The notes under the pieces are model-generated. The model saw only the letters and a list, made by a program, of their open reading frames with translations, searched no databases and had not been told where the DNA came from. Position numbers and translations under genes: made by a program. Positions 44,819 through 53,161 of a stretch of DNA of 64,000 nt are shown here, one piece after another; within the stretch, counting starts at the first letter, position 1; every line of letters begins with the position of its first letter. The stretch is from Lachnospiraceae bacterium (GTDB taxonomy: Bacteria; Bacillota; Clostridia; Lachnospirales; Lachnospiraceae), in assembly GCA_017550165.1 (NCBI GenBank), contig JAFZQH010000013.1:27063-91062 (forward strand). The letters run 5' to 3'.

Positions 44819-45715
44819 TTACACTTTTTGCAGGCAGTCCTTGGAACGGGAATAGTAATAGACGCTGTCAGAGAGAATATCCTCTACAGATAATTCCGTC
44901 CTGTTTATTTCTTTTACGAGGGATTGAAAATGCATTGCTTCCTCCGTCCCTTCGTAAGGCATGATTATAACTTCGTGGATACTGCTGGGAAAGACATAAA
45001 GATCACTGTCCATCTTTTCAGACAGATCCTTTAGAAGGCCATTATATAGAATACATCCGGCACCGAATAATCCGGGCCTGTTTGACAATACATACAGTGG
45101 GATCTTCTCCTCATCAGCATCCATCGGAAGAATATCATTCATGTCGTATATCTTCTTCAGGTAATCTAATATATTGTTAACAGTACACCCCAAGAGCCTG
45201 TTTGTGTTGTATTCTGCGAATTTCATAAGAGCTTCCGTGTCGGTACCCCAAGCTTCCATATGTGCATTACGGATCAGAATAGACGCATTTTCCAGTTCCC
45301 CTTCGGAAAAGAAGTAGCAGAAAACAATAGCCAGATCAAGATAATCAAGATGGGGTACATCCTTTAATAATTCCTCATTTTTTTCATGGTTTATGATCTT
45401 AAAAATGATGTGCTCCTTTGCCTTTTCAAAATCCCTGAACTCGGAAATGTCCAGGTCATCCTTCACAACCCTGTTTTCATATACGGATATGATCTCCTGC
45501 GCAATATCAGATATTTCGGTGCCATTTTCGAACCGTTTTCTGAAACAATCCAGATAAATAGTCGGAGAAATCCTGTTCTCCCCTGCCGTGATGGTGAGTG
45601 CATCCCTAAACTGACCGTTATTCTTTTCCACGTTGCTGACCAAAACCCGGACGTCCTCACCTAAGCTCTCCTCCACAAGAGCTCTGATCTTTTCATTAAA
45701 ATCACTATGATCCAT
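44819..45715 (-). CDS. DUF5688 family protein
   Basis: 298 residues, soluble, without signal peptide or membrane helix. The beginning (VLVSNVEKNNGQFRDALTITAGENRISPTIYLDCFRKRFENG over two stretches) and the end with LYVFPSSIHEVIIMPY match DUF5688, a family found mainly in Lachnospiraceae and often multicopy. Its function is unknown. It has a consensus promoter and stands alone between the tRNA and proC. ATG at 45715; AAAGGAG is about 13 bases away, rather far. Confidence 0.78.
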   Translation of the reverse strand: MDHSDFNEKIRALVEESLGEDVRVLVSNVEKNNGQFRDALTITAGENRISPTIYLDCFRKRFENGTEISDIAQEIISVYENRVVKDDLDISEFRDFEKAKEHIIFKIINHEKNEELLKDVPHLDYLDLAIVFCYFFSEGELENASILIRNAHMEAWGTDTEALMKFAEYNTNRLLGCTVNNILDYLKKIYDMNDILPMDADEEKIPLYVLSNRPGLFGAGCILYNGLLKDLSEKMDSDLYVFPSSIHEVIIMPYEGTEEAMHFQSLVKEINRTELSVEDILSDSVYYYSRSKDCLQKV

Positions 45716-45799
45716 TAAATAACAATACTCCTTTCACTGCTTTAAGATTAAAAAAATGGGATCACCGGCAGAACTGCCAGAATTATTTAGCACAAGGAT

Positions 45800-45828
45800 A
45801 TATTATCATTATTTACATAATATGTCAA
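45800..45828 (-). promoter_or_regulatory. promoter of the DUF5688 gene
   Basis: Minus strand: -35 TTGACA, 17-base spacer, -10 TAATAT. The leader holds a GGCAG/CTGCC hairpin. Confidence 0.78.
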
Positions 45829-45879
45829 TATGAAGGCAAAAAAAATAGCTGAGTATGAGACCGGGGGACGGGGCTTTGG

Positions 45880-45948
45880 GTGTGACAGGGGGACGGTCCT
45901 TTTGTCACACTCTTTTTGTGTGACAAAAGGACCGTCCCCCTGTCACAC
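45880..45948. repeat. paired inverted palindromes after proC
   Basis: Two arms of 31 bases (45880-45910 and 45918-45948) are perfect inverted copies around a 7-base T-rich loop. Each arm itself begins GTGTGACA and ends TGTCACAC. Further partial copies flank it (CCCCTGTCACACCC). It is the largest member of the GACAGGGGACGG family and begins about 15 bases after the proC stop. Confidence 0.93.
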
Positions 45949-45964
45949 CCCCCTGTCACACCCG

Positions 45965-46762
45965 TTAGTCTATATGTTCTGCTTTTTTATAGCATGCATC
46001 TGTTGCTTTTATAATTGCGTTGCGGAATCCGGACTCTTCAAGTGCTGCCACGCCGGCTATCGTAGTACCTCCCGGGGAGCAGACATCGTCTTTCAGCTTT
46101 GCAGGATGGGCTCCGGTCTTCAGCACCATCTCCGCAGACCCCCTGACAGCTTGGGCTACAAAGGCGTAAGCCTTATCCCTGGGCATTCCGTATTTAACGG
46201 CACTGTCTGCCAGAGCCTCTATAAACATGTACACATATGCAGGTGAACTTCCGCTGGCACAGACCACGGCACTCATCAATTTTTCATCAATCTTCTCGTA
46301 CTTTCCGAAGGATGAGAAGAAGTCATCTATCACTTCCCTCTCCTCAAGAGAGAATTTCTCTGCCGTAAATGCCACCCCTGTCATCCCAAAGCCTAAAAGT
46401 GCCGGTGTATTCGGCATGGCACGAACGATCCTTTTATCCTCTCCCAGCTCTTTCTCCAGGTCCGCAATGGTAATCCCGGGAGCGATGGAAATGATGATGT
46501 GCTCTGATTTAACTACATAACGAATGCTCTTTAAAACATCCGGATAGAACTGAGGCTTAACAGCCAGGACCACATATTTGACACTGTTCACACATTCCGG
46601 GTTGGACTCCACTGCCTTAACCCCTGTCTCTATAGCGACCTGCTGCCTCCTGGACTCACTGATATCGGTAAAGACCACATCATCCTTATCATGTATCTTC
46701 AGAAGTCCTTTCATCATGGCATAGCCCATATTACCCATGCCGATAAAACCTATCTTAGCCAT
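45965..46762 (-). CDS. proC: pyrroline-5-carboxylate reductase
   Basis: 265 residues, usual length. It reduces pyrroline-5-carboxylate to proline with NAD(P)H. N-terminal Rossmann motif GFIGMGNMGYAM, VLAVKPQFYPDVL, RAMPNTPALLGFG and the C-terminal SPGGTTIAGVAALEESGFR. Cytosolic. ATG at 46762 with CGGAGGG upstream. It follows an aminotransferase gene by 26 bases and may be co-transcribed. Confidence 0.96.
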   Translation of the reverse strand: MAKIGFIGMGNMGYAMMKGLLKIHDKDDVVFTDISESRRQQVAIETGVKAVESNPECVNSVKYVVLAVKPQFYPDVLKSIRYVVKSEHIIISIAPGITIADLEKELGEDKRIVRAMPNTPALLGFGMTGVAFTAEKFSLEEREVIDDFFSSFGKYEKIDEKLMSAVVCASGSSPAYVYMFIEALADSAVKYGMPRDKAYAFVAQAVRGSAEMVLKTGAHPAKLKDDVCSPGGTTIAGVAALEESGFRNAIIKATDACYKKAEHID

Positions 46763-46788
46763 ATACTCTTCCCTCCGGAATCCTTATC

Positions 46789-47988
46789 TTAGGTTAATGA
46801 ATTAAGAAAATCCTCTATCCTGTCAAGCCCCTTGTATATCTGGGCTCTGGAAATAGCGTATGATAATCTGATATGCTTCGGATAACCGAAATCCACACAG
46901 GGCACTACTGCCACTGCATAATCATCAAGAAGTATCTGCGCCATCTTAATGGTGGTCTCGATCTTCTCGCCTTTATACTCTTTTTCAAGTGCCTCCGTCA
47001 TATCGATAAAAAGGTAAAATGCTCCCTCGGGCTTGACAAGCTTAACATACTTCATGCCGCTAACTTTTTCGTACATTGCATCACGGCGCTTCTCAAAGGC
47101 CTCTTTCATCCTCATAACGGCTTCCTGAGGACCGTTCAATGCCTCGACAGCCGCCTTCTGGGCTATGGAATTGGGGTTGGATGTGGCATGACTCTGAATG
47201 CTTCCCATAAGCTTGGCGATCTCCTCGGAAGACCCCGTATATCCTATTCTCCATCCCGTCATGGCATATCCCTTTGACAGCCCGCTGCAGGTGATGGTGT
47301 GCTTATATATGTCGGATCCCAGGGAAGCTATACTGATATGCTCCCTTCCGTCGTATGTAAGGTGCTCATACATCTCATCAGCCACGCAGTATATATCGCA
47401 CTCCACAACAGCAGCCGCTATATCCTCCAGTTCCTCACGGAGATAGACCATTCCAGTAGGGTTATTGGGACTGTTCAGCACAACAGCTTTGGTCTTATCC
47501 GTAACAGCCTTCCTAATATCTGCCCCGCTGATCTTGTAATCATTCTCCGCACCCGTGTATACAAATACGGGAACACCGCCCGAAAGCTTGACTATCTCGG
47601 GATAAGACAGCCAGTACGGCGCCGGTATTATCACTTCATCACCGGGATTGATAATGGCATCAAAAATATTCTTCAGAGAATGCTTACCGCCGTTGCTTAT
47701 CACTATCTGGTTAGGACCGTAATCAAGATTGTTAAATCTCTTAAACTTTCTGCTTACTGCCTCACGGAGTTCAACCGTACCCGAAGCGGGCGTATACTTG
47801 GTGAATCCCTGATTAATGGCATCTATAGCCGCCTGATTGATATTCTCAGGGGTGTTATAATCCGGCTCTCCTGCTCCGAATCCCACCGCATCTACTCCAT
47901 TTGCTTTAAGTTCCTTGGCCTTAGCGGTTATAGCCAACGTCGATGAGGGCTTTACTGCTTTCGCTTTCTCGGATAATACTAATGACAT
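46789..47988 (-). CDS. class I/II pyridoxal phosphate aminotransferase (aspartate aminotransferase type)
   Basis: 399 residues. FGAGEPDYNTPENI near the start, NSPNNPTGMVY, and the PLP lysine in SGLSKGYAMTGWRIGY. This is the AspC/PatA subgroup of fold type I. Best guess is aspartate transamination with 2-oxoglutarate; other amino acids are possible. ATG at 47988 with AAGGGG upstream. Proline and aspartate metabolism side by side. Confidence 0.92.
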   Translation of the reverse strand: MSLVLSEKAKAVKPSSTLAITAKAKELKANGVDAVGFGAGEPDYNTPENINQAAIDAINQGFTKYTPASGTVELREAVSRKFKRFNNLDYGPNQIVISNGGKHSLKNIFDAIINPGDEVIIPAPYWLSYPEIVKLSGGVPVFVYTGAENDYKISGADIRKAVTDKTKAVVLNSPNNPTGMVYLREELEDIAAAVVECDIYCVADEMYEHLTYDGREHISIASLGSDIYKHTITCSGLSKGYAMTGWRIGYTGSSEEIAKLMGSIQSHATSNPNSIAQKAAVEALNGPQEAVMRMKEAFEKRRDAMYEKVSGMKYVKLVKPEGAFYLFIDMTEALEKEYKGEKIETTIKMAQILLDDYAVAVVPCVDFGYPKHIRLSYAISRAQIYKGLDRIEDFLNSLT

Positions 47989-48024
47989 ATATTATTCCCC
48001 TTTTACTCCTGATTCTTTCTCCTT

Positions 48025-48054
48025 ATAATAATACAGCGGACCTGTATATTGCAA
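48025..48054 (-). promoter_or_regulatory. probable promoter of the aminotransferase-proC pair
   Basis: Minus strand: -35 TTGCAA, 18-base spacer, -10 TATTAT. Confidence 0.5.
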
Positions 48055-48089
48055 GAAAAAATCGAGCAGGGGAACAATTCCCCTACTCG
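48050..48089 (-). terminator. terminator of rny
   Basis: CGAGTAGGGGAA pairs with TTCCCCTGCTCG around a 3-base loop and is followed by six T on the minus strand. Confidence 0.92.
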
Positions 48090-48111
48090 ACTGTCTTCGA
48101 TTGGATTAAAT

Positions 48112-49671
48112 CTATTTAGCATACTCGATTGCTCTAGATTCTCTGATCACATTTACTTTGATCTGGCCCGGATACTCTAATTCAGCCTCAATCTGCTTAG
48201 ATATATCCCTTGCCATAATAACCATGTCATCATCGCTGACCTGCTCAGGAACAACCATAACACGAATCTCTCTACCCGCCTGAATGGCAAATGACTTGTC
48301 AACTCCCTTGTAGGAATTGGTTATCTCTTCTAATTGTTTTAATCTGTTGGTATAAGTCTCCAGCGTCTCTCTTCTGGCACCGGGACGTGCTGCCGATATG
48401 GTATCGGCTGCCTGTACGATGCAGGCACATAATGTCTCCGGATCCACATCCCCATGATGTGATTCAACCGCATTGATCACTATAGGTGATTCCTTGTACT
48501 TTCTGCAAAGATCAGCACCTATCTGGATGTGGGTTCCTTCCATCTCGTGGTCTAAGGACTTACCAATATCATGTAATAAACCTGCGCGCTTGGCTGTTCT
48601 GACGTCTATTCCCACTTCAGCTGCCAAGAGTCCCGAAAGATGCGCCACCTCGATGGAATGCTTTAATGCGTTCTGTCCGTAACTGGATCTGAACTTCATC
48701 TTACCCAGAAGTTTAACAAGTTCGGGATGGATACCGTGAACTCCTACCTCTATGGTAGCAGCCTCTCCTTCCTCCCTCATCATTACTTCTACTTCTTTCT
48801 GGGCTTTTTCCACCATCTCCTCGATCCTTGCGGGATGGATACGTCCGTCAACGATAAGCTTCTCTAATGCGATGCGGGCCACCTCTCTGCGGATGGGGTC
48901 AAAGCCTGATAAGATAACGGCTTCCGGTGTATCATCTATAATAAGATCAACACCTGTCATCGTCTCAAGAGTCCTTATGTTACGTCCTTCCCTTCCGATG
49001 ATCCTTCCCTTCATCTCATCATTGGGAAGCTGTACAACGGAAATAGTGGTTTCAGCCACATGATCAGCCGCACATTTCTGGATAGCGGTAACGATGTAAT
49101 CCCTTGCCTTCTTGGATGCTTCATCCTTGGCCTGGGCATCGTACTCCTTTATCATCTTGGCTGTATCATGCTTAATGTCTTCTTCAACAATTTTTAAAAG
49201 ATAATCTTTTGCCTGTTCGGAGGTTAATCCTGAGATTCGTTCAAGTTCCTGTACTCTCTGCTGATGTAATTCGGATATCTCTGCTTTCTGCTTCTTGATC
49301 TCCTCTTCTCTTGCTGCAAATGATGCCTCACGCTTCTCAATAGATTCGAGCTTCTTGTCTACTGTCTCCTCCTTCTGGAGAACACGTCTCTCGAACTTCT
49401 GCAACTCGTTGCGTCGTTCCTTGGTTTCCTTCTCGAATTCATTTTTATGCTTGAGAGCTTCCTCTTTTGCCTCTAAAAGCGCTTCACGCTTCTTGGTCTC
49501 AGCCGTCTTCAATGCATCGTCAATGATCTCACGAGCCTTATGCTCTGCACTCTCAACCTTGGTCCTGTCTTCCTTTTCCTTATTGGCAAGGGTTACGGAC
49601 CTGGTGATAAAGACTGCCGCTACCACTGCAACAATTGCAACAACAAGAATTATTATTGCTATTGTGGGCAC
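48112..49671 (-). CDS. rny: ribonuclease Y
   Basis: 519 residues. N-terminal membrane helix (about 2-22), a long coiled coil (to about 205), a KH domain ([17 protein letters not shown]) and an HD domain ([16 protein letters not shown]). It is the membrane-bound endonuclease that starts mRNA decay in Gram-positive bacteria. The start codon is GTG at 49671 with AAGGAGGTG upstream. It has its own promoter and terminator. Confidence 0.96.
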   Translation of the reverse strand: MPTIAIIILVVAIVAVVAAVFITRSVTLANKEKEDRTKVESAEHKAREIIDDALKTAETKKREALLEAKEEALKHKNEFEKETKERRNELQKFERRVLQKEETVDKKLESIEKREASFAAREEEIKKQKAEISELHQQRVQELERISGLTSEQAKDYLLKIVEEDIKHDTAKMIKEYDAQAKDEASKKARDYIVTAIQKCAADHVAETTISVVQLPNDEMKGRIIGREGRNIRTLETMTGVDLIIDDTPEAVILSGFDPIRREVARIALEKLIVDGRIHPARIEEMVEKAQKEVEVMMREEGEAATIEVGVHGIHPELVKLLGKMKFRSSYGQNALKHSIEVAHLSGLLAAEVGIDVRTAKRAGLLHDIGKSLDHEMEGTHIQIGADLCRKYKESPIVINAVESHHGDVDPETLCACIVQAADTISAARPGARRETLETYTNRLKQLEEITNSYKGVDKSFAIQAGREIRVMVVPEQVSDDDMVIMARDISKQIEAELEYPGQIKVNVIRESRAIEYAK

Positions 49672-49717
49672 AGGAGCACCTCCTTATTAATTTTTCATTG
49701 TACAATTACAACAAATA

Positions 49718-49746
49718 ATTCTATACTTTTTTAAGTATTCTGTCAA
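49718..49746 (-). promoter_or_regulatory. promoter of rny
   Basis: Minus strand: -35 TTGACA, 17-base spacer, -10 TAGAAT. Confidence 0.82.
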
Positions 49747-49796
49747 CTAAGAAATCTATTTCACGTTGGCCGTCAAATGAATATATAATCCCGCAT

Positions 49797-49829
49797 AAAA
49801 AGAAGGAGACTGCCGAAGCGTCTCCTTCA
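49797..49829 (-). terminator. terminator of the toroid-BIG2 gene
   Basis: GAAGGAGAC and GTCTCCTTC with a loop of about nine bases, then TTTTTATG on the minus strand. Confidence 0.87.
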
Positions 49830-49840
49830 TGTATTATGAA

Positions 49841-51772
49841 TTATACGACTGTAACCGTGATAGAGTAGGGAACTTTCTTGCCCTTGGCATTCTTACCCTT
49901 GGTAGTTACGGTTATCTTTGATGTTCCTTTCTTCTTCGCGGTGATATTTCCCTTAGAATCTATCTTAACAAGAGAAGACTTACTGCTCTTCCAGGTAACT
50001 CCCCTCTCACTCGCATCCAGGGGCATAACCGTAGCAGTCAGTTTACGCTTATCTCCCACATTCAGTGTGATCTTCTTCTCCGCGTTAATTGTCACGCTCT
50101 TAACTGCCTTGGGCTTAACGGTAAGGGTAAAGGTTCCCTTTTTCTTAGATCCGTCCTTGGCAGTAGCAGTGATCTTTATCTTACCTGCCTTCAGTGCCTT
50201 AACAGTGCAGCTCTTACCGTCTGCTGACGGGGTAAGGGTTACATATGACTTCTTATCAGCCTTCCAGGTAACTTCATGTATTGCAGCATTAGTAGGTGAA
50301 ACTGCAGAGGTTAAAACAATGCTGGCATCTTTCTCTATAGTTTCTTTGGTCTTCTTTTTATATGTAACCTTAACGCTCTTTGCCTTGGTAGGTCCGGTGA
50401 TCTTAACTGTGATATTGGCAGTGGCGGTAACGTTTCTGTTATCCTTTACGGTAACCTTTATCTTAACAGTCCCGTTGGCATTAGCCTTGGGGGTAAGCCT
50501 GCCCGTGCTCTTATCCAGGGTGACAAGACTTGCACCGGATGAAACGGTCCATGTCTGTGTCACGTTAGCTCCCAGGGCTTTGACCTTGCTGCCTGAAAGA
50601 GGGGTTATCTCCAAAAGGTTCCCCAGTTCAAGAGGAGCTCCTGTGTAAGATTTCGTAGTAGGATTATAAGTCAGATCAACCGATGTCTTGGTAAACTTGA
50701 TGCTCTTGACATCTATAGGCCTAATGGGATTAGGCTTGGTAATCTTTACATCTGTCATATCAAACAGGGCATTCTTTTTATTATATAACCTGTAATATGC
50801 TGCAAGAGCCAGATATCCCTGTGCCGTAGCATCAGCATTTACAGAAGTATCTGTTGTCTTATGCTTAAATCCGCCTCCGCTTATGGAAAATCTAAGCAGG
50901 GAATCGATCAATGAATTGTAACCGCTGTTCTTTATAAAATAACCATCAAAATCCGGATCGACACCAACAGATGTCAGACCTGCAATGACCCTGGCCGTGG
51001 ATTCGCAGAGATCATTCTTACTGCCGTTATCATCAACAGTATATCCGCCGTTTGCATTCTGTAATTCAGAAAGCTCCTTCATGGCTTTATCGATCGCTTC
51101 ATCCACTTTTGCATCCCCTGTGTGGTAATACGGAGACAGCGCAATGATCGCCAAAGCTGTTACATCCGGATTAGCCGTACCGCCGAACCCAAATGATGTC
51201 CAGCCCCCTGACCCGATATTTGCCTGACCAACGATCTTGTCCCTCAATGATTCTTTTGTAACTGTAGCTGACGGATCGCCATAATTCCCGGAATTAAGGG
51301 CGATCAGGGTATAAATAACTCCCATAAGACCGTCTTTCTCAACAAAATCACGGTCACTGAATCCCAATATAAGATTACGGCCGGCAATATTCTCCGGATC
51401 GTATCCAAGGGCAGTTAACGCCATGATCACTCTTGCGTTCTCTTCAGCCTTGGACCCTAATCGGCTGCCCTTGCTCTTTGCCTTGTCGTAGGCTGCGTAA
51501 TAATAACGCTTGGCCAGGTCGGAATCATGATTGATAACACCGGTTCTGGCAAGCCCGATGATATACCACTCGCTTCCATACAGATTATCCTTATCCGCCT
51601 TGGCCTTCACTTCATTCTTCACATAGGTTCCCGTAGTGTTATATGCCTTCTCAAGAGCCTCCGCATTCCTGCCCTTAGATGCATATACCGTTCCCGGCAA
51701 CAATCCGCCCACTAATGCGACCGTCATTGACAAAGTCAAACACCGTCTGAGCTTCTCTCTAACTCTTCCCAT
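49841..51772 (-). CDS. secreted alpha/alpha-toroid (prenyltransferase-like) protein with Ig-like domains
   Basis: 643 residues: a signal peptide (about 1-31), a helical repeat domain (about 35-335) of the squalene-cyclase/prenyltransferase toroid type (GSGGWTSFGFGGTANPDVTALAIIAL, NANGGYTVDD, SISGGGFKHKTTDTSVNADATAQGYLALAAYYRL), then three Ig-like repeats, the last two BIG2-like (AVKSVTINAEKKITLNVGDKRKLTATV in two stretches, WKSSKSSLVKIDSKGNI). Related toroid-Ig proteins bind cobalamin (DUF4430/intrinsic-factor-like) or are cell-surface ligand binders, but no such motif is clear. ATG at 51772; ribosome site AAGGGAG is about 13 bases away. Confidence 0.8.
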   Translation of the reverse strand: MGRVREKLRRCLTLSMTVALVGGLLPGTVYASKGRNAEALEKAYNTTGTYVKNEVKAKADKDNLYGSEWYIIGLARTGVINHDSDLAKRYYYAAYDKAKSKGSRLGSKAEENARVIMALTALGYDPENIAGRNLILGFSDRDFVEKDGLMGVIYTLIALNSGNYGDPSATVTKESLRDKIVGQANIGSGGWTSFGFGGTANPDVTALAIIALSPYYHTGDAKVDEAIDKAMKELSELQNANGGYTVDDNGSKNDLCESTARVIAGLTSVGVDPDFDGYFIKNSGYNSLIDSLLRFSISGGGFKHKTTDTSVNADATAQGYLALAAYYRLYNKKNALFDMTDVKITKPNPIRPIDVKSIKFTKTSVDLTYNPTTKSYTGAPLELGNLLEITPLSGSKVKALGANVTQTWTVSSGASLVTLDKSTGRLTPKANANGTVKIKVTVKDNRNVTATANITVKITGPTKAKSVKVTYKKKTKETIEKDASIVLTSAVSPTNAAIHEVTWKADKKSYVTLTPSADGKSCTVKALKAGKIKITATAKDGSKKKGTFTLTVKPKAVKSVTINAEKKITLNVGDKRKLTATVMPLDASERGVTWKSSKSSLVKIDSKGNITAKKKGTSKITVTTKGKNAKGKKVPYSITVTVV

Positions 51773-51800
51773 TCTGAATTTTCAACTCCCTTATGCTAGA

Positions 51801-51837
51801 TATTAGGAGGCAGAGAGCATACTCCCGCCTCCTAATA
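51801..51837 (-). terminator. possible terminator after recA
   Basis: TATTAGGAGGC and GCCTCCTAATA pair around a 15-base loop. There is no good T tract. The loop and arms look like a degenerate member of the palindrome family. Confidence 0.5.
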
Positions 51838-51904
51838 TTAATTGTATTTTAATAGGTATTTTTCCGCAACAGTTATTTTTTATTATTTTTAGTTCGGCTT
51901 TGGT

Positions 51905-52936
51905 TTAAGCCTCCTGAGGCGCATCCGTCGGAATGAGTCCCAGCTTCTCACGTACCTTACGGTCTACCTCTTCTGCAACTTCCGGGTTATCGACAAGGTA
52001 CTTCTTGGCATTTTCACGGCCCTGTCCTATCTTCTCACCGTTATATGCATACCAGGCTCCGCTCTTGACGATAATATCATTGTCAGAAGCAAGATCTAAG
52101 ATATCCCCTTCCTTCGAGATGCCCTTTCCGAACATGATATCAAACTCGGCTTCTTTAAAAGGCGGCGCGATCTTATTCTTGACCACCTTGATCCTTGTCC
52201 TGTTACCAATAACATCTCCACCCTGCTTCAAAGACTCTATACGCCTTACATCCAGTCGGATGGATGCATAGAACTTCAGTGCACGGCCTCCGGTAGTAGT
52301 CTCCGGATTACCGAACATAACACCTATCTTCTCACGAAGCTGGTTGATAAAAATTATGATACAGTCGGATTTGTTAGCTTGGGCCGTCATCTTACGAAGG
52401 GCCTGAGACATGAGCCTTGCCTGCTGTCCCATATGGGAATCACCCATCTCACCGTCTATCTCGGACTTGGGAACAAGGGCCGCAACGGAGTCGATGATAA
52501 TGATATCGATGGCTCCGGAACGGACCATGGTATCAGCTATCTCCAAGGCCTGTTCACCGTTATCCGGCTGTGATATATATAATTCATCTATGTTGACTCC
52601 AATATTCTTGGCATAGGCCGGATCCAGGGCATGCTCTGCATCGATAAATCCTGCTATCCCGCCCCGCTTCTGGATCTCTGCCACCATATGGAGGGCAACC
52701 GTAGTCTTACCCGAAGACTCCGGTCCGTATATCTCTATGATCCTTCCTTTGGGGATACCGCCCATTCCCAGAGCCACGTCAAGACTCAGTGATCCGGTGG
52801 GGACTGTCTCCACGTTCATATGTGATGAGGCATCCCCCAGCTTCATGATGGAACCCTTGCCGAAATCCTTCTCTATCTTGGAAACTGCTGCTTCCAAAGC
52901 TCTCAGTTTATCTTCATTAACACTATCTTTTGCCAT
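51905..52936 (-). CDS. recA: recombinase RecA
   Basis: 343 residues from the ATG at 52936 (GAGAGGAGAA upstream; the frame to 52954 lacks a site). Walker [41 protein letters not shown] and the [19 protein letters not shown] loop 1 region are all present. It binds single-stranded DNA, drives recombination and triggers LexA cleavage. Its promoter is flanked by two LexA-type boxes. Confidence 0.98.
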   Translation of the reverse strand: MAKDSVNEDKLRALEAAVSKIEKDFGKGSIMKLGDASSHMNVETVPTGSLSLDVALGMGGIPKGRIIEIYGPESSGKTTVALHMVAEIQKRGGIAGFIDAEHALDPAYAKNIGVNIDELYISQPDNGEQALEIADTMVRSGAIDIIIIDSVAALVPKSEIDGEMGDSHMGQQARLMSQALRKMTAQANKSDCIIIFINQLREKIGVMFGNPETTTGGRALKFYASIRLDVRRIESLKQGGDVIGNRTRIKVVKNKIAPPFKEAEFDIMFGKGISKEGDILDLASDNDIIVKSGAWYAYNGEKIGQGRENAKKYLVDNPEVAEEVDRKVREKLGLIPTDAPQEA

Positions 52937-52982
52937 TATAAATTCTCCTCTCAAAAAATATCATAAAAATCATCGCATTAAT

Positions 52983-52996
52983 CAAACATACGTTCG
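52983..52996 (-). promoter_or_regulatory. LexA (SOS) box 1, recA leader
   Basis: CGAACGTATGTTTG on the minus strand, close to the CGAACNNNNGTTCG consensus of Bacillus-type LexA. It lies downstream of the -10 box. Confidence 0.8.
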
Positions 52997-53008
52997 TTCC
53001 TAAAAACT

Positions 53009-53037
53009 ATGATAGTATACTTGCCATATGCTGTCAA
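53009..53037 (-). promoter_or_regulatory. promoter of recA
   Basis: Minus strand: -35 TTGACA, 17-base spacer, -10 TATCAT, between the two LexA-type boxes. Confidence 0.88.
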
Positions 53038-53047
53038 CAACTTTTTG

Positions 53048-53061
53048 CGAATATATGTTCG
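53048..53061 (-). promoter_or_regulatory. LexA (SOS) box 2, upstream of recA promoter
   Basis: CGAACATATATTCG, one mismatch from the consensus, 11 bases upstream of the -35 box. Confidence 0.75.
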
Positions 53062-53089
53062 ATTTTTTTGACTTCGCTAACCTTCAGTA

Positions 53090-53133
53090 AAACCAAAAGA
53101 CGAGATAACTATACCATAATCACCTCGTCTTTT
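53090..53133 (-). terminator. terminator of prfC
   Basis: AAAGACGAG and CTCGTCTTT with a 19-base spacer, followed by TTGGTTTT on the minus strand. Confidence 0.75.
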
Positions 53134-53161
53134 CAACCATTTTTTTACATTAATGAATATA

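Noticed and set aside
49878..50648. 256-residue hydrophobic plus-strand frame
   Set aside because: Complement of the Lys/Thr/Val-rich Ig-like repeats of the 49841 gene; such repeats give long hydrophobic frames on the other strand by base composition. Similar frames at 3904, 5142 and 6812 are rejected for the same reason.
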